From contig JAFYYU010000016.1 of assembly GCA_017557425.1 (NCBI GenBank), positions 124,001-188,000 on the forward strand: a stretch of 64,000 nt of DNA. Direction: 5' to 3'. This DNA is from Muribaculaceae bacterium (GTDB lineage: Bacteria; Bacteroidota; Bacteroidia; Bacteroidales; Muribaculaceae). The translations under genes and the position numbers were made by a program. The notes below the pieces were generated by a model. That model searched no databases, had not been told where the DNA came from, and was given only the letters and a program-made list of their open reading frames with translations. Shown here piece by piece: positions 33,720-43,306 of this stretch (its first letter is position 1; every line of letters begins with the position of its first letter).

Positions 33720-35663
33720 TTATTGGTTGTTAATCAGAGAGTTAATAATGTCATCGAGCTGCTCGCCATTCGGGAAGTTCGGCGAATTATAGTCCTCATT
33801 GTAATCGAAGTAGGTGATCTTGTAGCGCACCTTGTTGTTGGCGTCCACAGCAAATTTGATCTGGGCGACAGCATACTTGCCGTCGGAGCTGTTGCGATAC
33901 AGGATGAACGTGTCGTTGCCGCCCTTGATGCTCTTGCGGGTAATTCCGTTGGCAATGTCGTTCTCGAGCTGCAGGTAGTTGCGGTAGTAGTTCTTCTCAA
34001 TGTAATCGCCTTGTGCCTTCTCGATCACGAAGTCGCTCTCGAAGTGGTGGGCGTTGAGTTGCATGAAGTCATCATAGCCCGGGATGATCACCGTGACCTG
34101 GTTGCTCATGGTGACGAAACCGGGGTGGGCGCTTGCCGTGGGCGAGCCCTGGATGATGAAGGTGAGCGTGTAGCTGTGCGCACGCTGCTGATACAGCTGG
34201 TTCAGGCGCAGGTGAGGCCTGAAGTCGGTGCAGTTGTTCACGGTCTCGACGGGAACGTTGGTCTGTACACCGGTTTCGGGGTCGGTTTCCACCTGATAGA
34301 TGACGTAGGTCTGAGCGACGGCGCTGCCCGACATCTCGTTCAGCGACGAGGTCCAGTCGAGATCGACAAAATAGAACTTGTTCTGGGTGTTGGAGTTATC
34401 GACCTTGATGGCCTGGGCCTCCAAGTTGATCAGGTACAGTCCCACTTTGGGAGCGTGGACGGTGTCATAGACCGCAAAATTCGAGCCGAAGTAGCTGTAG
34501 TTCATGTTCGGGCCAACCCTGAGTTGATAATAGGGGAATGTGCTGCCGTTGTAGCTCATGTACGGGTTCTGATCACGGCCGTCAACCTCAAAGTCTCTGG
34601 AGCGGGTGCTGCCGTACAGGCTCATCTTATAATAATAGGTGTAAGTGTTCTTCCACTTGAGCAGGCGGTAGTCGGGGATGAAGAAGTTCAGGCTGTTCAT
34701 GGCGTAGGCCGTGGTGCCTTCTTTTCCTGCCATGGCAAAGTAGTGCTCGTTCTGCAGTACCGAGGAGCAGTCGTGTTGCACCTTATAAACCTCGCCGGCA
34801 ATCATCTTGCTGTAGAAGTCGGTGGTCTCATCGGTGCCCAGTTTACCCGTCGTGGGGCTGAACTGCTCGAACATCTCCTTGAAGGGCACCTGCTCGCCGT
34901 AGAGCCTGCCGTTGCTCTGTTGCAGGCTTTTTACCAAATCGTTTTTCTTGCGTGCCTGGCCCTTGCTCAGGAAGAAGAAGCGGTTGTACTCTCCAGTGAC
35001 GTTGAACACGGTGCCCATGTCCTTGCCCTCGCCAATGCGAAGGCCGTCGGTCAACAGTTGCACCGATTTAATATTCTTGCCCAGGTATTCAATTAGGTCG
35101 GCCGTGTTGTCAAAGTAGGAGTCATTGTCATACTCGTCGCCTGACTCAGCCGCCAGCGTCAGGTTGTTCTTCACCGACACCACCAGGGCGGTATAGCCCT
35201 CCTCGGTGGGGTTCTCGACGTCGTTAACGGTCAGGTTCCAGCCGCCCTCGATAGCGCCGTAGTAAACGGGATCCTCGCGGGTGGTGCCGTCTTCGGCATA
35301 GGCGCTGTAGGTCGGGCCGGGGAAGCGTTTGTCCCGATAGACGAACCTCAGCAGCTCGTAGATCTGATACGGGTCGGTGGCCGGGTCGGTGGCCTTGCTG
35401 GTGCGCAGGCCCTGTCCGTCGCCGTTGTCCCACGTGTAGGTCAACGCGTCATAGTAGCTCTTGGGCTTCACCACGTCGGGGTGGCCGTTGGCGTTGAGCA
35501 TGGCATTAATACTGTTCATGCCGATGTCGCCAGGCGTCACGCTGGTGGTTACGGTCTCGCCGGGACCCGCTGTCGTGGTCAGCTGTTGGGCCGCCACGCC
35601 GTTGGTCCAGGCCACCGTCATCAGCAAGCCCAGCAACAGAGTCGATAGTAATCTCATTCTCAT
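33720..35663 (-). CDS. Secreted protein of unknown family B (first copy)
   Basis: 647 residues with signal peptide (MRMRLLSTLLLGLLMTVAWT). I do not recognise the family. It is a full-length relative of the protein at 39884-42823. Shared blocks include YYGAIEGGWN, FNVTGEYNRFFFLSKGQARK, VPFKEMFEQFSPTTGKLGTD, VYKVQHDCSSVLQNEHYFAM and LNFFIPDYRLLKW, plus RAHSYTLTFIIQGSP. A conserved Cys in HDCSSV and many aromatic strands suggest an all-beta secreted protein. There is no T9SS tail. It is the first gene of a two-gene operon with the T9SS-sorted protein A. Confidence 0.82.
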   Translation of the reverse strand: MRMRLLSTLLLGLLMTVAWTNGVAAQQLTTTAGPGETVTTSVTPGDIGMNSINAMLNANGHPDVVKPKSYYDALTYTWDNGDGQGLRTSKATDPATDPYQIYELLRFVYRDKRFPGPTYSAYAEDGTTREDPVYYGAIEGGWNLTVNDVENPTEEGYTALVVSVKNNLTLAAESGDEYDNDSYFDNTADLIEYLGKNIKSVQLLTDGLRIGEGKDMGTVFNVTGEYNRFFFLSKGQARKKNDLVKSLQQSNGRLYGEQVPFKEMFEQFSPTTGKLGTDETTDFYSKMIAGEVYKVQHDCSSVLQNEHYFAMAGKEGTTAYAMNSLNFFIPDYRLLKWKNTYTYYYKMSLYGSTRSRDFEVDGRDQNPYMSYNGSTFPYYQLRVGPNMNYSYFGSNFAVYDTVHAPKVGLYLINLEAQAIKVDNSNTQNKFYFVDLDWTSSLNEMSGSAVAQTYVIYQVETDPETGVQTNVPVETVNNCTDFRPHLRLNQLYQQRAHSYTLTFIIQGSPTASAHPGFVTMSNQVTVIIPGYDDFMQLNAHHFESDFVIEKAQGDYIEKNYYRNYLQLENDIANGITRKSIKGGNDTFILYRNSSDGKYAVAQIKFAVDANNKVRYKITYFDYNEDYNSPNFPNGEQLDDIINSLINNQ

Positions 35664-35842
35664 AATGGAAATATTTTGTTTTTAGTTTTCTAGTCCATCA
35701 CATGTTTCATATTGCCGCTTGAGCACCTGGCAGGGTTGCCGCATCACCCTCGTTTACCACATACCATAGGTGGTCCCGAAAAGTTATTAACAACCTACTG
35801 TTTTCGGTCGGTTTTTCCCCAGGCGATAATACTTTGTGGGCG

Positions 35843-35850
35843 CAAAAATA
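35843..35850 (-). promoter_or_regulatory. -7 promoter box (TATTTTTG) for the first B-A operon
   Basis: Minus-strand TATTTTTG matches TAnnTTTG. It would give a leader of about 175 nt before the ATG at 35663. Confidence 0.4.
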
Positions 35851-35980
35851 ATCAAATTTTTGTAAATAACAATAAAAGAGGCACTTTTTTGTTAACATCC
35901 GGCCCTTTCGGCCCCTTAACAACCAACAACTGATCACTCTGAATAGTCTGATTAACCGCCCCCCGTCTGCGAATTATGTG

Positions 35981-36010
35981 TCGGCGAACCTTTAGCTCGG
36001 CGAAGCCAAT
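35981..36010 (+). repeat. 30-bp repeat, left copy
   Basis: Identical over 30 of 30 bases to the reverse complement of 43224-43253. It begins TCGGCGAACC and ends CGAAGCCAAT. The two copies are 7.2 kb apart and flank the A'/B' gene pair. Confidence 0.95.
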
Positions 36011-36167
36011 TATTCGAATGATACGAATTGAATAATCAGTCGAATTCGCGTAATTTGTGGCGAGGCAGCTCGTTGACCTGCTCAAGGCCGGAGGCCTTGA
36101 CTACTGTTAACACCATGGCGCACAGGCCGTAGGCTCTGTGTGGCTTGGTGAGCGAACGAAGTGAGCG

Positions 36168-36209
36168 TAAAAGAAACCAGGGGACGCGCCTTCATCGGCG
36201 ACCCCCTGG
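36168..36209 (-). terminator. Terminator candidate downstream of A'
   Basis: CCAGGGG (36177-36183) pairs with CCCCTGG (36203-36209), with an inner CGCC/GGCG. On the minus strand it is followed by TTTCTTTT. It is 136 bp beyond the A' stop. Confidence 0.65.
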
Positions 36210-36301
36210 CATTTCTAACTGTGGTTATGAAAAATTACTATGAAACAATTATTTCTGTTTTAAGACTTTAGGCTTTAGACCTTAGTCTTTGGTCCTTAGC
36301 T

Positions 36302-36330
36302 TTAGGAGGGCGGTTGCCCGCCACTCCTAA
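36302..36330 (-). terminator. Hairpin just after the A' gene
   Basis: TTAGGAG-GGCGG pairs with CCGCC-A-CTCCTAA across a TTGC loop. It lies 14 bp after the stop. The minus-strand T tract is poor, so it may be an mRNA 3' stabiliser in front of the terminator at 36168. Confidence 0.45.
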
Positions 36331-36344
36331 AAACTAAAGCTTGA

Positions 36345-39300
36345 TTAGCGAACGACCTTGGTCGTTACAACAGAGCCGTCGCTGTAGCGGGTAACAACGA
36401 TGTTGATGCCCTCGAACGGCTTGTCGCTCTCCATACCCTGTACGTTGTAGTAGGTCTGGCTTACGATCTCGCCATGGTATGCGATTTCGAATACGCTGGT
36501 AGGCGTCTGTTTGGGAGCCTTAGCATCAGACTCTGCGCCGTAGCCGGGATGAGTTTCGTCTTCGGCACGCAGTGAACGGTCATTGTTGCTGGTGGCTTCA
36601 TGACCTGCGGCCATACCCTTCACATTGTAGTAGAAGCGAACGAATACCTTGATATCGTCAACGCTGATGTTTTGATTATCTCCAGTTTCGATTGAAGTTA
36701 GAGCACCGAACATGGCGTTGACATCGTCCTTATCCCAATCTTCATTACCAATGCCGCCATCGTGGGAGGTGCCAGTCCTATCTACCTTATTCTTAGTGAA
36801 GGTATATTCATTACCCGAAATACCAAGCATCATGCCATAGGGGTTGTTCTCGGTAGTGGTCTCGGGAATATCCTTGATATATCCGCTCCATACACACCTC
36901 GGGCCCTTCTTATCAACCTCACTGGTAGCGGAAGCATCGAGGTGTTCACCCTGGTCGTCAGTGCCTGCAACAACCTTGTAGTTGCGCAGCTTGCCGCTGG
37001 GGCTCTCGACGAAGATGCGGAACATGTAGGGCTCATACTTTACGGTTGAGTAGTCAGGCAGCTTGCCGACAGCCTGAACCTTGTCGAGGATATAGAGGCG
37101 GGCAGGACCATCTTCATCGGTCCAGGTCACCGAGTGCCAAGCGTTATCCTGGGGCTCGATATCTGCGCTGATCATGGTTACTTCGGCAACACCGGTCTTC
37201 CACAGGGGTGCACCATAAGTATTGTCCAGAGCATCGTCCTCATAGTAGCGGCGGTCAACACCCCAAGTCGATACTACGGGAGCATAGCGCACGTAATCGC
37301 CATAGGCGCCCGTGAGAACCTCATCATTGAAGTAATGCGTACCAGCAGGGTACTCTTCACCTTCGTTGGCCGAGCCCGGCAACATCTCCACATAAGTGAA
37401 GTTGGTGGTCTGCTGGAGCTTCGTCACGTAGCTGAAGCTGGGATCAGTATCTTTGCTATTCTCTCTCTCCAACATGTAGAAGTCGACATCGGGATTGTCA
37501 TCCGTCAGGTCAAAATTCACATCGGCACTGTAGATGCCCATCGTGAGGCCACGGTCGGTATCGTTGTCAATCTGATCAAGAGTATACTTACCCTCAACGG
37601 TGCAGTCGGTCTTCTGGATATCAACGCGGACTGAACTACTCTCCTTCTTTTCGCCACCTGTGGGCTCATACCTCAGCACGTAGCCATAGTGCTCAGGATG
37701 GCTATTGTCAGCGGGAATAGGCTCCTTCAACTGGTCTACAATCAGCATGTGCAGACGCAGCAGACCTTCGGCAGGTTCAGTGTTGGTACCGGTCAGTACG
37801 GGGATGGGAATGGTCTCGGTAGCGGGATCACTTTCGGCCTTGCCTTCTGCCTTAGCGGTAGCGGTAGCCGTTACGGTTCTTGCTTCGGGTGATTTCACGA
37901 TAGTGATGGTAGCGATGCCATCATTGCCGATAGCGGTCTGTCCATCAGCTTCCAGGGTGATAGTGCCTTCACCGGTAGCGGTGATGACAACGGTACCGTT
38001 AGTCTCGGTATAGGTGATGGTCGGCGTAGCGGTCTTGGGTCCACTAGCGAACGGATCAGACACTAATGCCGATTCAATATTGCCAGCATACACTGCGCTG
38101 ATGGAGCAAGTGTGCTCACCATAAGGCACATTGGTTAAGTTATAGCTAAGGGTATTGGCATTCACATTACCTACCAGATTGTTATCCAGGTAAACGTTAT
38201 AGGATACCGGCTGCTCTCCAGCAACTTCGTAGGTGATGTCGTCAATCAACAAACCGAAGATATCTTTAGAGGTGTGACGGATAGCGAAGTACTTGGTACC
38301 AGCAGGCAATTCTGCTGATTGCTGTGTCCAGTCTAAGTTGGCATCGCTGAAATCCTTTACCTTCGTGAAACTTTCGGGATTGTTGTCGGTCGAAGAAGCC
38401 CACACCTCATAGGTCTCATCGCCATAGGCACTGGTAATTACACGCTCATAGAACGTGATGGTCTGAGCATTGCCGCTTAACTCGGGCGAGATCAGCCAGG
38501 AGTCGGCAGCGATGGTAGATGATGCCGGGCAGACCGATTCTATAAACTGCTCGCCGCTGTGAGTTGTAGTAGCACTCTCTATGGCTATGGGGTCGAATGG
38601 CATCCAAGCTTGCGGTGCCTGCTCGTTCTCCCAGTCTTCTTGATTCGAACCATAAACGTTGGCCCCAGTGTTATCATAGAGGGTCCAGTCGCCAAAAGCA
38701 CCCGTATGTACCGTGGCAGTGATGCCACCAAGACCGAATGACGGGAATACATTGAGATTCTCAAAGTCCTCGGTAACTGTAATCGAAGAGATGTTGGGCG
38801 CTTCCCACGTCACGGTTGAGTTTCCGTCACCATCTGTAGCCGCAACATTAACAGGTGCAGGCGCAGCGAGTACCGCCATCGATGCCGTGGCACTATTGTT
38901 TGTCCCATCGGCGTCAGTATTAGCGCAAGTTACGGTTGCGGTGAAGTTTACACTCGTGTAGGCCTCGGCTGCGACTGTGGTATATTCTGCGCTGAACATT
39001 TTGGATGCTCCAAGCAACAGAGATTCATTAACCGTTTCGGAGGAGATCTCGTTGCCGTTGGCATAAATCTTCACGGTGTAGCCTGTCTCGGCAAAGTCGC
39101 CAAGATTGGTGACCTTAACATCAACGGTGGCCTTCTGGCCCGCATAAACCTGAGTCGGTGCGCTCACGTAAGCCTTCAGGTCGTGAACAGGATCAGCTCC
39201 GATACCGATATTCAGGTTATCGACACACAGATAGTACATGTTGGCCGGTGAGACTGCATGAATACCAAAATAGTAGTATCCAGTTTCGTTTACCCTTACC

Positions 39301-39869
39301 TTAGTATTGCTAAAGGAGTTGCTGTTTGACGTAGACGTTACGTTAGTGTAAGGTATCACTATCTTGCCAACGGATAGTGCTTCCGCTGTGTGAACATCCT
39401 TTGCCATTCTTACCTCCAATCTTTCATAATCAGTATTGGAATACTGTCTTATCCAGGCATTGATGGAGAACGTGTAAACCTTTCCTGCCTCGAGATAGAC
39501 AGGAGCGGTCACCAGCCAGTCGTTGGCAGCATTTGAACCGCTATATTGATACTGTGCATAGCCAGAAGTATTGCGTGACCAAGTGCGGTTATCATCATTG
39601 GCATCAATAACCTCCATCAAGCCAAAATCATCGTTGCTACTAAAGCTGTTGGTGTAGGGCGGGGTCACAGGAACGTCCGAGGCCCTTGAAGGAGCCTTGC
39701 GGATATTGCCGTCATCAGGAATGACTTCCTTTTCACCCTTTACAACCTGTACGGTTGTAGCGTTCGGGTCAACGACGACACCATCCTTGCCGACTTTCAG
39801 TTGCGTTTGCGCGTTAAGCGACAGAGCGAGCAGTGCGAAAACTGCTGTCAAAATATATATCTTTTTCAT
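36345..39869 (-). CDS. T9SS-sorted adhesin-like protein, family A' (second copy)
   Basis: 1174 residues with signal peptide (MKKIYILTAVFALLALSLNA). Domains in order: a cleaved-adhesin/choice-of-anchor J type sandwich (70-215), a CARDB-like domain (HDLKAYVSAPTQVYAGQKAT, about 225-325), a second cleaved-adhesin domain (WTLYDNTGANVYG...SWLISPELSGNAQTITFYER, about 365-540), an FN3-like linker, and an Ig unit (ATPTITYTETNGTVVITATG). The C-terminal half (YMFRIFVESPSGKLRNYKVV, GPRCVWSGYIKDIP) is shared with family A at 31353. It ends with a T9SS-type tail (QTYYNVQGMESDK, YSDGSVVTTKVVR). Cleaved-adhesin domains occur in gingipains and haemagglutinins. The partner B' lies 14 bp upstream. Confidence 0.87.
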   Translation of the reverse strand: MKKIYILTAVFALLALSLNAQTQLKVGKDGVVVDPNATTVQVVKGEKEVIPDDGNIRKAPSRASDVPVTPPYTNSFSSNDDFGLMEVIDANDDNRTWSRNTSGYAQYQYSGSNAANDWLVTAPVYLEAGKVYTFSINAWIRQYSNTDYERLEVRMAKDVHTAEALSVGKIVIPYTNVTSTSNSNSFSNTKVRVNETGYYYFGIHAVSPANMYYLCVDNLNIGIGADPVHDLKAYVSAPTQVYAGQKATVDVKVTNLGDFAETGYTVKIYANGNEISSETVNESLLLGASKMFSAEYTTVAAEAYTSVNFTATVTCANTDADGTNNSATASMAVLAAPAPVNVAATDGDGNSTVTWEAPNISSITVTEDFENLNVFPSFGLGGITATVHTGAFGDWTLYDNTGANVYGSNQEDWENEQAPQAWMPFDPIAIESATTTHSGEQFIESVCPASSTIAADSWLISPELSGNAQTITFYERVITSAYGDETYEVWASSTDNNPESFTKVKDFSDANLDWTQQSAELPAGTKYFAIRHTSKDIFGLLIDDITYEVAGEQPVSYNVYLDNNLVGNVNANTLSYNLTNVPYGEHTCSISAVYAGNIESALVSDPFASGPKTATPTITYTETNGTVVITATGEGTITLEADGQTAIGNDGIATITIVKSPEARTVTATATAKAEGKAESDPATETIPIPVLTGTNTEPAEGLLRLHMLIVDQLKEPIPADNSHPEHYGYVLRYEPTGGEKKESSSVRVDIQKTDCTVEGKYTLDQIDNDTDRGLTMGIYSADVNFDLTDDNPDVDFYMLERENSKDTDPSFSYVTKLQQTTNFTYVEMLPGSANEGEEYPAGTHYFNDEVLTGAYGDYVRYAPVVSTWGVDRRYYEDDALDNTYGAPLWKTGVAEVTMISADIEPQDNAWHSVTWTDEDGPARLYILDKVQAVGKLPDYSTVKYEPYMFRIFVESPSGKLRNYKVVAGTDDQGEHLDASATSEVDKKGPRCVWSGYIKDIPETTTENNPYGMMLGISGNEYTFTKNKVDRTGTSHDGGIGNEDWDKDDVNAMFGALTSIETGDNQNISVDDIKVFVRFYYNVKGMAAGHEATSNNDRSLRAEDETHPGYGAESDAKAPKQTPTSVFEIAYHGEIVSQTYYNVQGMESDKPFEGINIVVTRYSDGSVVTTKVVR

Positions 39870-39883
39870 CGCTTATATCGTAT

Positions 39884-42823
39884 TTATTTGTTATTATTGT
39901 TATCACGTCGGGGTGCTGCGTTGGGCGAGATGGGTACAGCGTCTTGGCCAGTGCCGCCCCAAACGTAGGTCTTTATGTTACCATTTTCGATGGTCTGCGT
40001 GTGATCGTTAACAATGATTCTGGATACTGAAGCGCCGTCACCATAAGCCACGATTTCAACCCTCAAGTCGTTGACGTTATTGCTGGCCACAATGCCTGGG
40101 ATAGCGATGTAGCCACCACCATCCATATAGCCGACCATTTCACCATCGTTATTATATATGTACCATATCGAGCCAGGCGATACAATCCAGTCTTCGGGCA
40201 GGTCACCGTCTGCGACTTCCCAGCTGGCACGCAAACTGTTGCCTTCATAGACCTTGATGGACTTGAAGTTCACAGAATAGCCGTTGGGCCAGATGACGAT
40301 GTCACCGTTGCCCTTGATACGAATCACGTCTTGGAGCGGAATTTCCAAGTTCTGAACGCTGTAAGCATTGGGCACAGGGTCGCCCACCGTGGGCCTGAGG
40401 GTGTAATCCTCAACTGTCTGTGAATTATTCAGATAGGTAACGGTGTAAGGAACGTTACCGTCAGCATCAGGAGCACTGAATTTCAGCTTAGCGATCGGGG
40501 TACCGTCGTTCACGGGCACGAGCTCTGTCGTACCGTCAGTGTACGTCGTATCTTTGTAGAGGAAGCGGTAGAGGGTGAACTCGTTCATTCCGCTGTTGAT
40601 CTTATCCACGGTCAAGCCACCGTAGAGGTCCTCGTTGAGCACTTCCAGGAAGTTGCGGTAGTAGTTAGCCATCTCGTTGACCTTAAAGTCGCTCTCGTGG
40701 TGGTGAAGCTTCAGGCCAATAAAGTCGTCCCAACCCGGGATGATTACATTGTCGCGGTTACTCCAAGCCACAAAACTGGGATGTCCGTTGCCATCGGGAC
40801 GACCCATGATGATGTATTCGAGGGAGTAGCTGTGCGCGCGCTGCGGCACGAGGTAGCTGACTGTCGTCTGACCCGTGGGGTTGGTCACACCAGTAGCCTC
40901 GAGCTGTATACGTTCACCAGTCACATTGTCAATCAGATAGATCGTGTAGGTCTGCGGCACTTCATAGCCGGCCATCTCGTTCAGTGACGATATCCACGTG
41001 AGCGTCACAACGAAGTTCTCGTTGTCTTCTTCGCGAGAGTTATCAACCTGTGTGGCAATGGCACTCAGAGTAATCTTGTAGATACCTACCTTGGGAGCAT
41101 AGTCGGGATTGTACTGTGCGTAGTTCACGCAGAAACTGGGAACATGTTGGAAGATAGAACCGTCAGTTTCCTTGTAAGGATTCATACTGCGGCCGTCCAC
41201 ATGGAAGGGACCTTCTTGAGTTCCATTAGTGTAATTAATATAATAATCATCCTCCCAATACTTGAGGCGATAGTCGGGAACAAAGAAGTTCAGACCAGTC
41301 AAAGGATAAGCATTGGTAGCGTTGTTACCCGACATGGAGAACTGGTGACCGTTTTCAATCACCGAGCCGCAGTCGTGAACCACGTCATATACGCTACCTT
41401 CCCTCATCTTGTCGTAGAAGTCCGTAATCTGTGAACCCATATCACCTTGGGTGGGGCTGAATTCCTCATACATCTCTTTGAAGGGTACACGTTCACCCAT
41501 CAGGCCATAAGTCCTCTGTAATCTGATGACTTCGGGGTCTTTTTGGCGTGCCTGACCTTTGCCCAGGAAGAAGAACTTGTTGTAAGTACCGTCGCAGTTG
41601 AATACCGTGCCGGGGTTGCCAGCGGCATCGGTGATGCGCAGACCGTCGGTCAGCAGTTTGATATAGTTGACGTTAGCTTGGAAGTATTCAACAAGATCAG
41701 TACTGTCGCTGAACAGAGAGATGGGAAGATGACTCTCATAATCATTATACTCGACGGTGGCTGGGGTTGTGCTGTCCTTTACCGAAACAACAAGAACAGT
41801 ATAACCTTCCTGAGTCGGTTTGTAGATGTCACTGACCTGATTGGTCACCGTAACATTCTGGGCATTGATAGTCCAGCTATACTCTGTACCTGTATAAGGA
41901 CTAGTACTTACAGTGTAAGATGTTCCATCATTAACCTTGAGAGAAGCGCTGTAACCGCTATAATTAGCATTAACAGCAGAAATGGTCACCTTGACGCTGC
42001 TGTGGTCTTTTAGCAGGAGACGGGAAATGGTAATAGTGCCAGATTCGTCGCCACTTGAGATTGCGCCATAATAATATGTAGTACCATAATAATTAGTCAG
42101 GGATGCCCTAAAAAGGTATCGACCATTTGCATTCCAACCTGAAGGCAGTTTGTAATAGGTATAAGTGTTTCCATTACTTTCAATAGAAGTATATTCATCG
42201 TTGTAGTTCCAACTGGTAATGAGGGCGCCGGTACTTGCGTCAGTGACAGTGATGGAACGGAAGTGCACGCCGTAGCTGCCTGCCACGATGTTGATATCAG
42301 GCATCTCTTGTACCGTCGATGTTGTGGTCTGGCCGTCGATGTTCCAGCCGCCCTCGATGCCGCCGTAGTAAACCTCACGCTCTTCTACTCCGTTAGCGGT
42401 ATAAGCGCTGGTGTAGGGGCCAGGGAAAGCTTTGGTCTTGTAGATGAACTTCAGCAGGGAGTACATCTGGGCGGGATCATTGGCAACCTCGGTCGCGGGC
42501 ACGTTCTCGTGAAGCGTGCCGTTGACGTCCTTGTAGGAATACTTCAGAGCACTGGCCTCCGCAGCGGTGAGCGAAACCATATTGCGCGCTTCACGAAGAG
42601 GCGCATTAAGTCTTGTACCGGAGCTTTTCTTCAACTCTTTGTGCTGAAGCATTGCTCCTGGCTCCATCATATCAGTGAGAGCCGGATTTGGCATTCCGGC
42701 ATCCTGATACAGGATGTACCTCTCGGCGGCACGAAGCTCGGGCAGAGCCTGGGCCGACGCATTACTGGTCCAGCCTACCGCTAGCAGCAGGCCGAACAAC
42801 AAAGTTGTTAGTTTAATCTTCAT
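39884..42823 (-). CDS. Secreted protein of unknown family B' (second copy)
   Basis: 979 residues from ATG 42823. A TTG 12 bp upstream is the other possible start. The signal peptide is MKIKLTTLLFGLLLAVGWTS. It shares with family B the blocks YYGGIEGGWN, YNKFFFLGKGQARQK, VPFKEMYEEFSPTQGDMGSQ, VYDVVHDCGSVIENGHQFSM, LNFFVPDYRLKYW and RAHSYSLEYIIMGRP. It differs by an insert of roughly 150 residues after the IEGGWN block (aromatic Tyr/Ser-rich strands) and by a C-terminal extension of about 190 residues that ends in an Arg/Asn-rich tail. No known fold is recognised and there is no T9SS tail. It forms an operon with A'. Confidence 0.82.
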   Translation of the reverse strand: MKIKLTTLLFGLLLAVGWTSNASAQALPELRAAERYILYQDAGMPNPALTDMMEPGAMLQHKELKKSSGTRLNAPLREARNMVSLTAAEASALKYSYKDVNGTLHENVPATEVANDPAQMYSLLKFIYKTKAFPGPYTSAYTANGVEEREVYYGGIEGGWNIDGQTTTSTVQEMPDINIVAGSYGVHFRSITVTDASTGALITSWNYNDEYTSIESNGNTYTYYKLPSGWNANGRYLFRASLTNYYGTTYYYGAISSGDESGTITISRLLLKDHSSVKVTISAVNANYSGYSASLKVNDGTSYTVSTSPYTGTEYSWTINAQNVTVTNQVSDIYKPTQEGYTVLVVSVKDSTTPATVEYNDYESHLPISLFSDSTDLVEYFQANVNYIKLLTDGLRITDAAGNPGTVFNCDGTYNKFFFLGKGQARQKDPEVIRLQRTYGLMGERVPFKEMYEEFSPTQGDMGSQITDFYDKMREGSVYDVVHDCGSVIENGHQFSMSGNNATNAYPLTGLNFFVPDYRLKYWEDDYYINYTNGTQEGPFHVDGRSMNPYKETDGSIFQHVPSFCVNYAQYNPDYAPKVGIYKITLSAIATQVDNSREEDNENFVVTLTWISSLNEMAGYEVPQTYTIYLIDNVTGERIQLEATGVTNPTGQTTVSYLVPQRAHSYSLEYIIMGRPDGNGHPSFVAWSNRDNVIIPGWDDFIGLKLHHHESDFKVNEMANYYRNFLEVLNEDLYGGLTVDKINSGMNEFTLYRFLYKDTTYTDGTTELVPVNDGTPIAKLKFSAPDADGNVPYTVTYLNNSQTVEDYTLRPTVGDPVPNAYSVQNLEIPLQDVIRIKGNGDIVIWPNGYSVNFKSIKVYEGNSLRASWEVADGDLPEDWIVSPGSIWYIYNNDGEMVGYMDGGGYIAIPGIVASNNVNDLRVEIVAYGDGASVSRIIVNDHTQTIENGNIKTYVWGGTGQDAVPISPNAAPRRDNNNNK

Positions 42824-43040
42824 AATGTTAAACAATTAAGTTAAATATATATATAAAACTGTATTACAATAGTTCTTAACTTTAAGGTGCTCTGGCTGTT
42901 ACCTTGCTAGCTGTGTGAATGGTCCACTAGGCTTTGTTTTCATAGTCCATAATCCACAGGTCATGGATGGCCTTGGCAAAAGCAATCATCCAGATACGTT
43001 TTCCTCCAGTCAGGAGTAAGATCAATTTCATTAAACGCGG

Positions 43041-43048
43041 CAAAACTA
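43041..43048 (-). promoter_or_regulatory. -7 promoter box (TAGTTTTG) for the B'-A' operon
   Basis: Minus-strand TAGTTTTG matches TAnnTTTG and would give a leader of about 215 nt. Confidence 0.45.
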
Positions 43049-43223
43049 CACATTATTTTTATAATGGCCAACAAAAACGGGGAAAAATTTTATGAAACTA
43101 CGAATTTCTTTTTCTGTCGGCGAATCTTTCTGTCGGCGAATTAACCGAATTAGACTAATTATGGCATCCGCACTCTTCTCTGTCGGCGAATTTTGCGGAT
43201 TAGACGGATAAAAAGTTCGTTTA

Positions 43224-43253
43224 ATTGGCTTCGCCGAGCTAAAGGTTCGCCGA
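43224..43253 (-). repeat. 30-bp repeat, right copy
   Basis: Exact reverse complement of 35981-36010 over 30 bases. Confidence 0.95.
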
Positions 43254-43306
43254 TAGAAAGAAGAAGGGTGCGGATGCCAATCAGTTAAATTGGTGTTATT
43301 TGTAGT

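Larger units (their letters stand above)
35664..36344. other. Intergenic region between the two B-A units
   Basis: 681 bp without a gene. It holds the promoter box at 35843-35850 (minus), one copy of the 30-bp repeat at 35981-36010, AT-rich gaattcg-type words around 36015-36055, a hairpin at 36168-36209 with a minus-strand T tract, a ttaggcttt-like tract at 36261-36300 and a second hairpin at 36302-36330. Confidence 0.7.
42824..43306. other. Intergenic region upstream of B'
   Basis: 483 bp without a gene. It contains the promoter box at 43041-43048 (minus), three copies of the word ctgtcggcgaat (near 43113, 43128 and 43177), the right copy of the 30-bp repeat at 43224-43253, and gaattagac-like words. 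These resemble repeat tracts at 35981-36055. Confidence 0.65.

Noticed and set aside
33414-35096. 560-residue open frame on + strand
   Set aside because: It overlaps the B and A genes in antisense, lacks a start context and has the low-complexity Val/Leu/Ala composition typical of a shadow frame.
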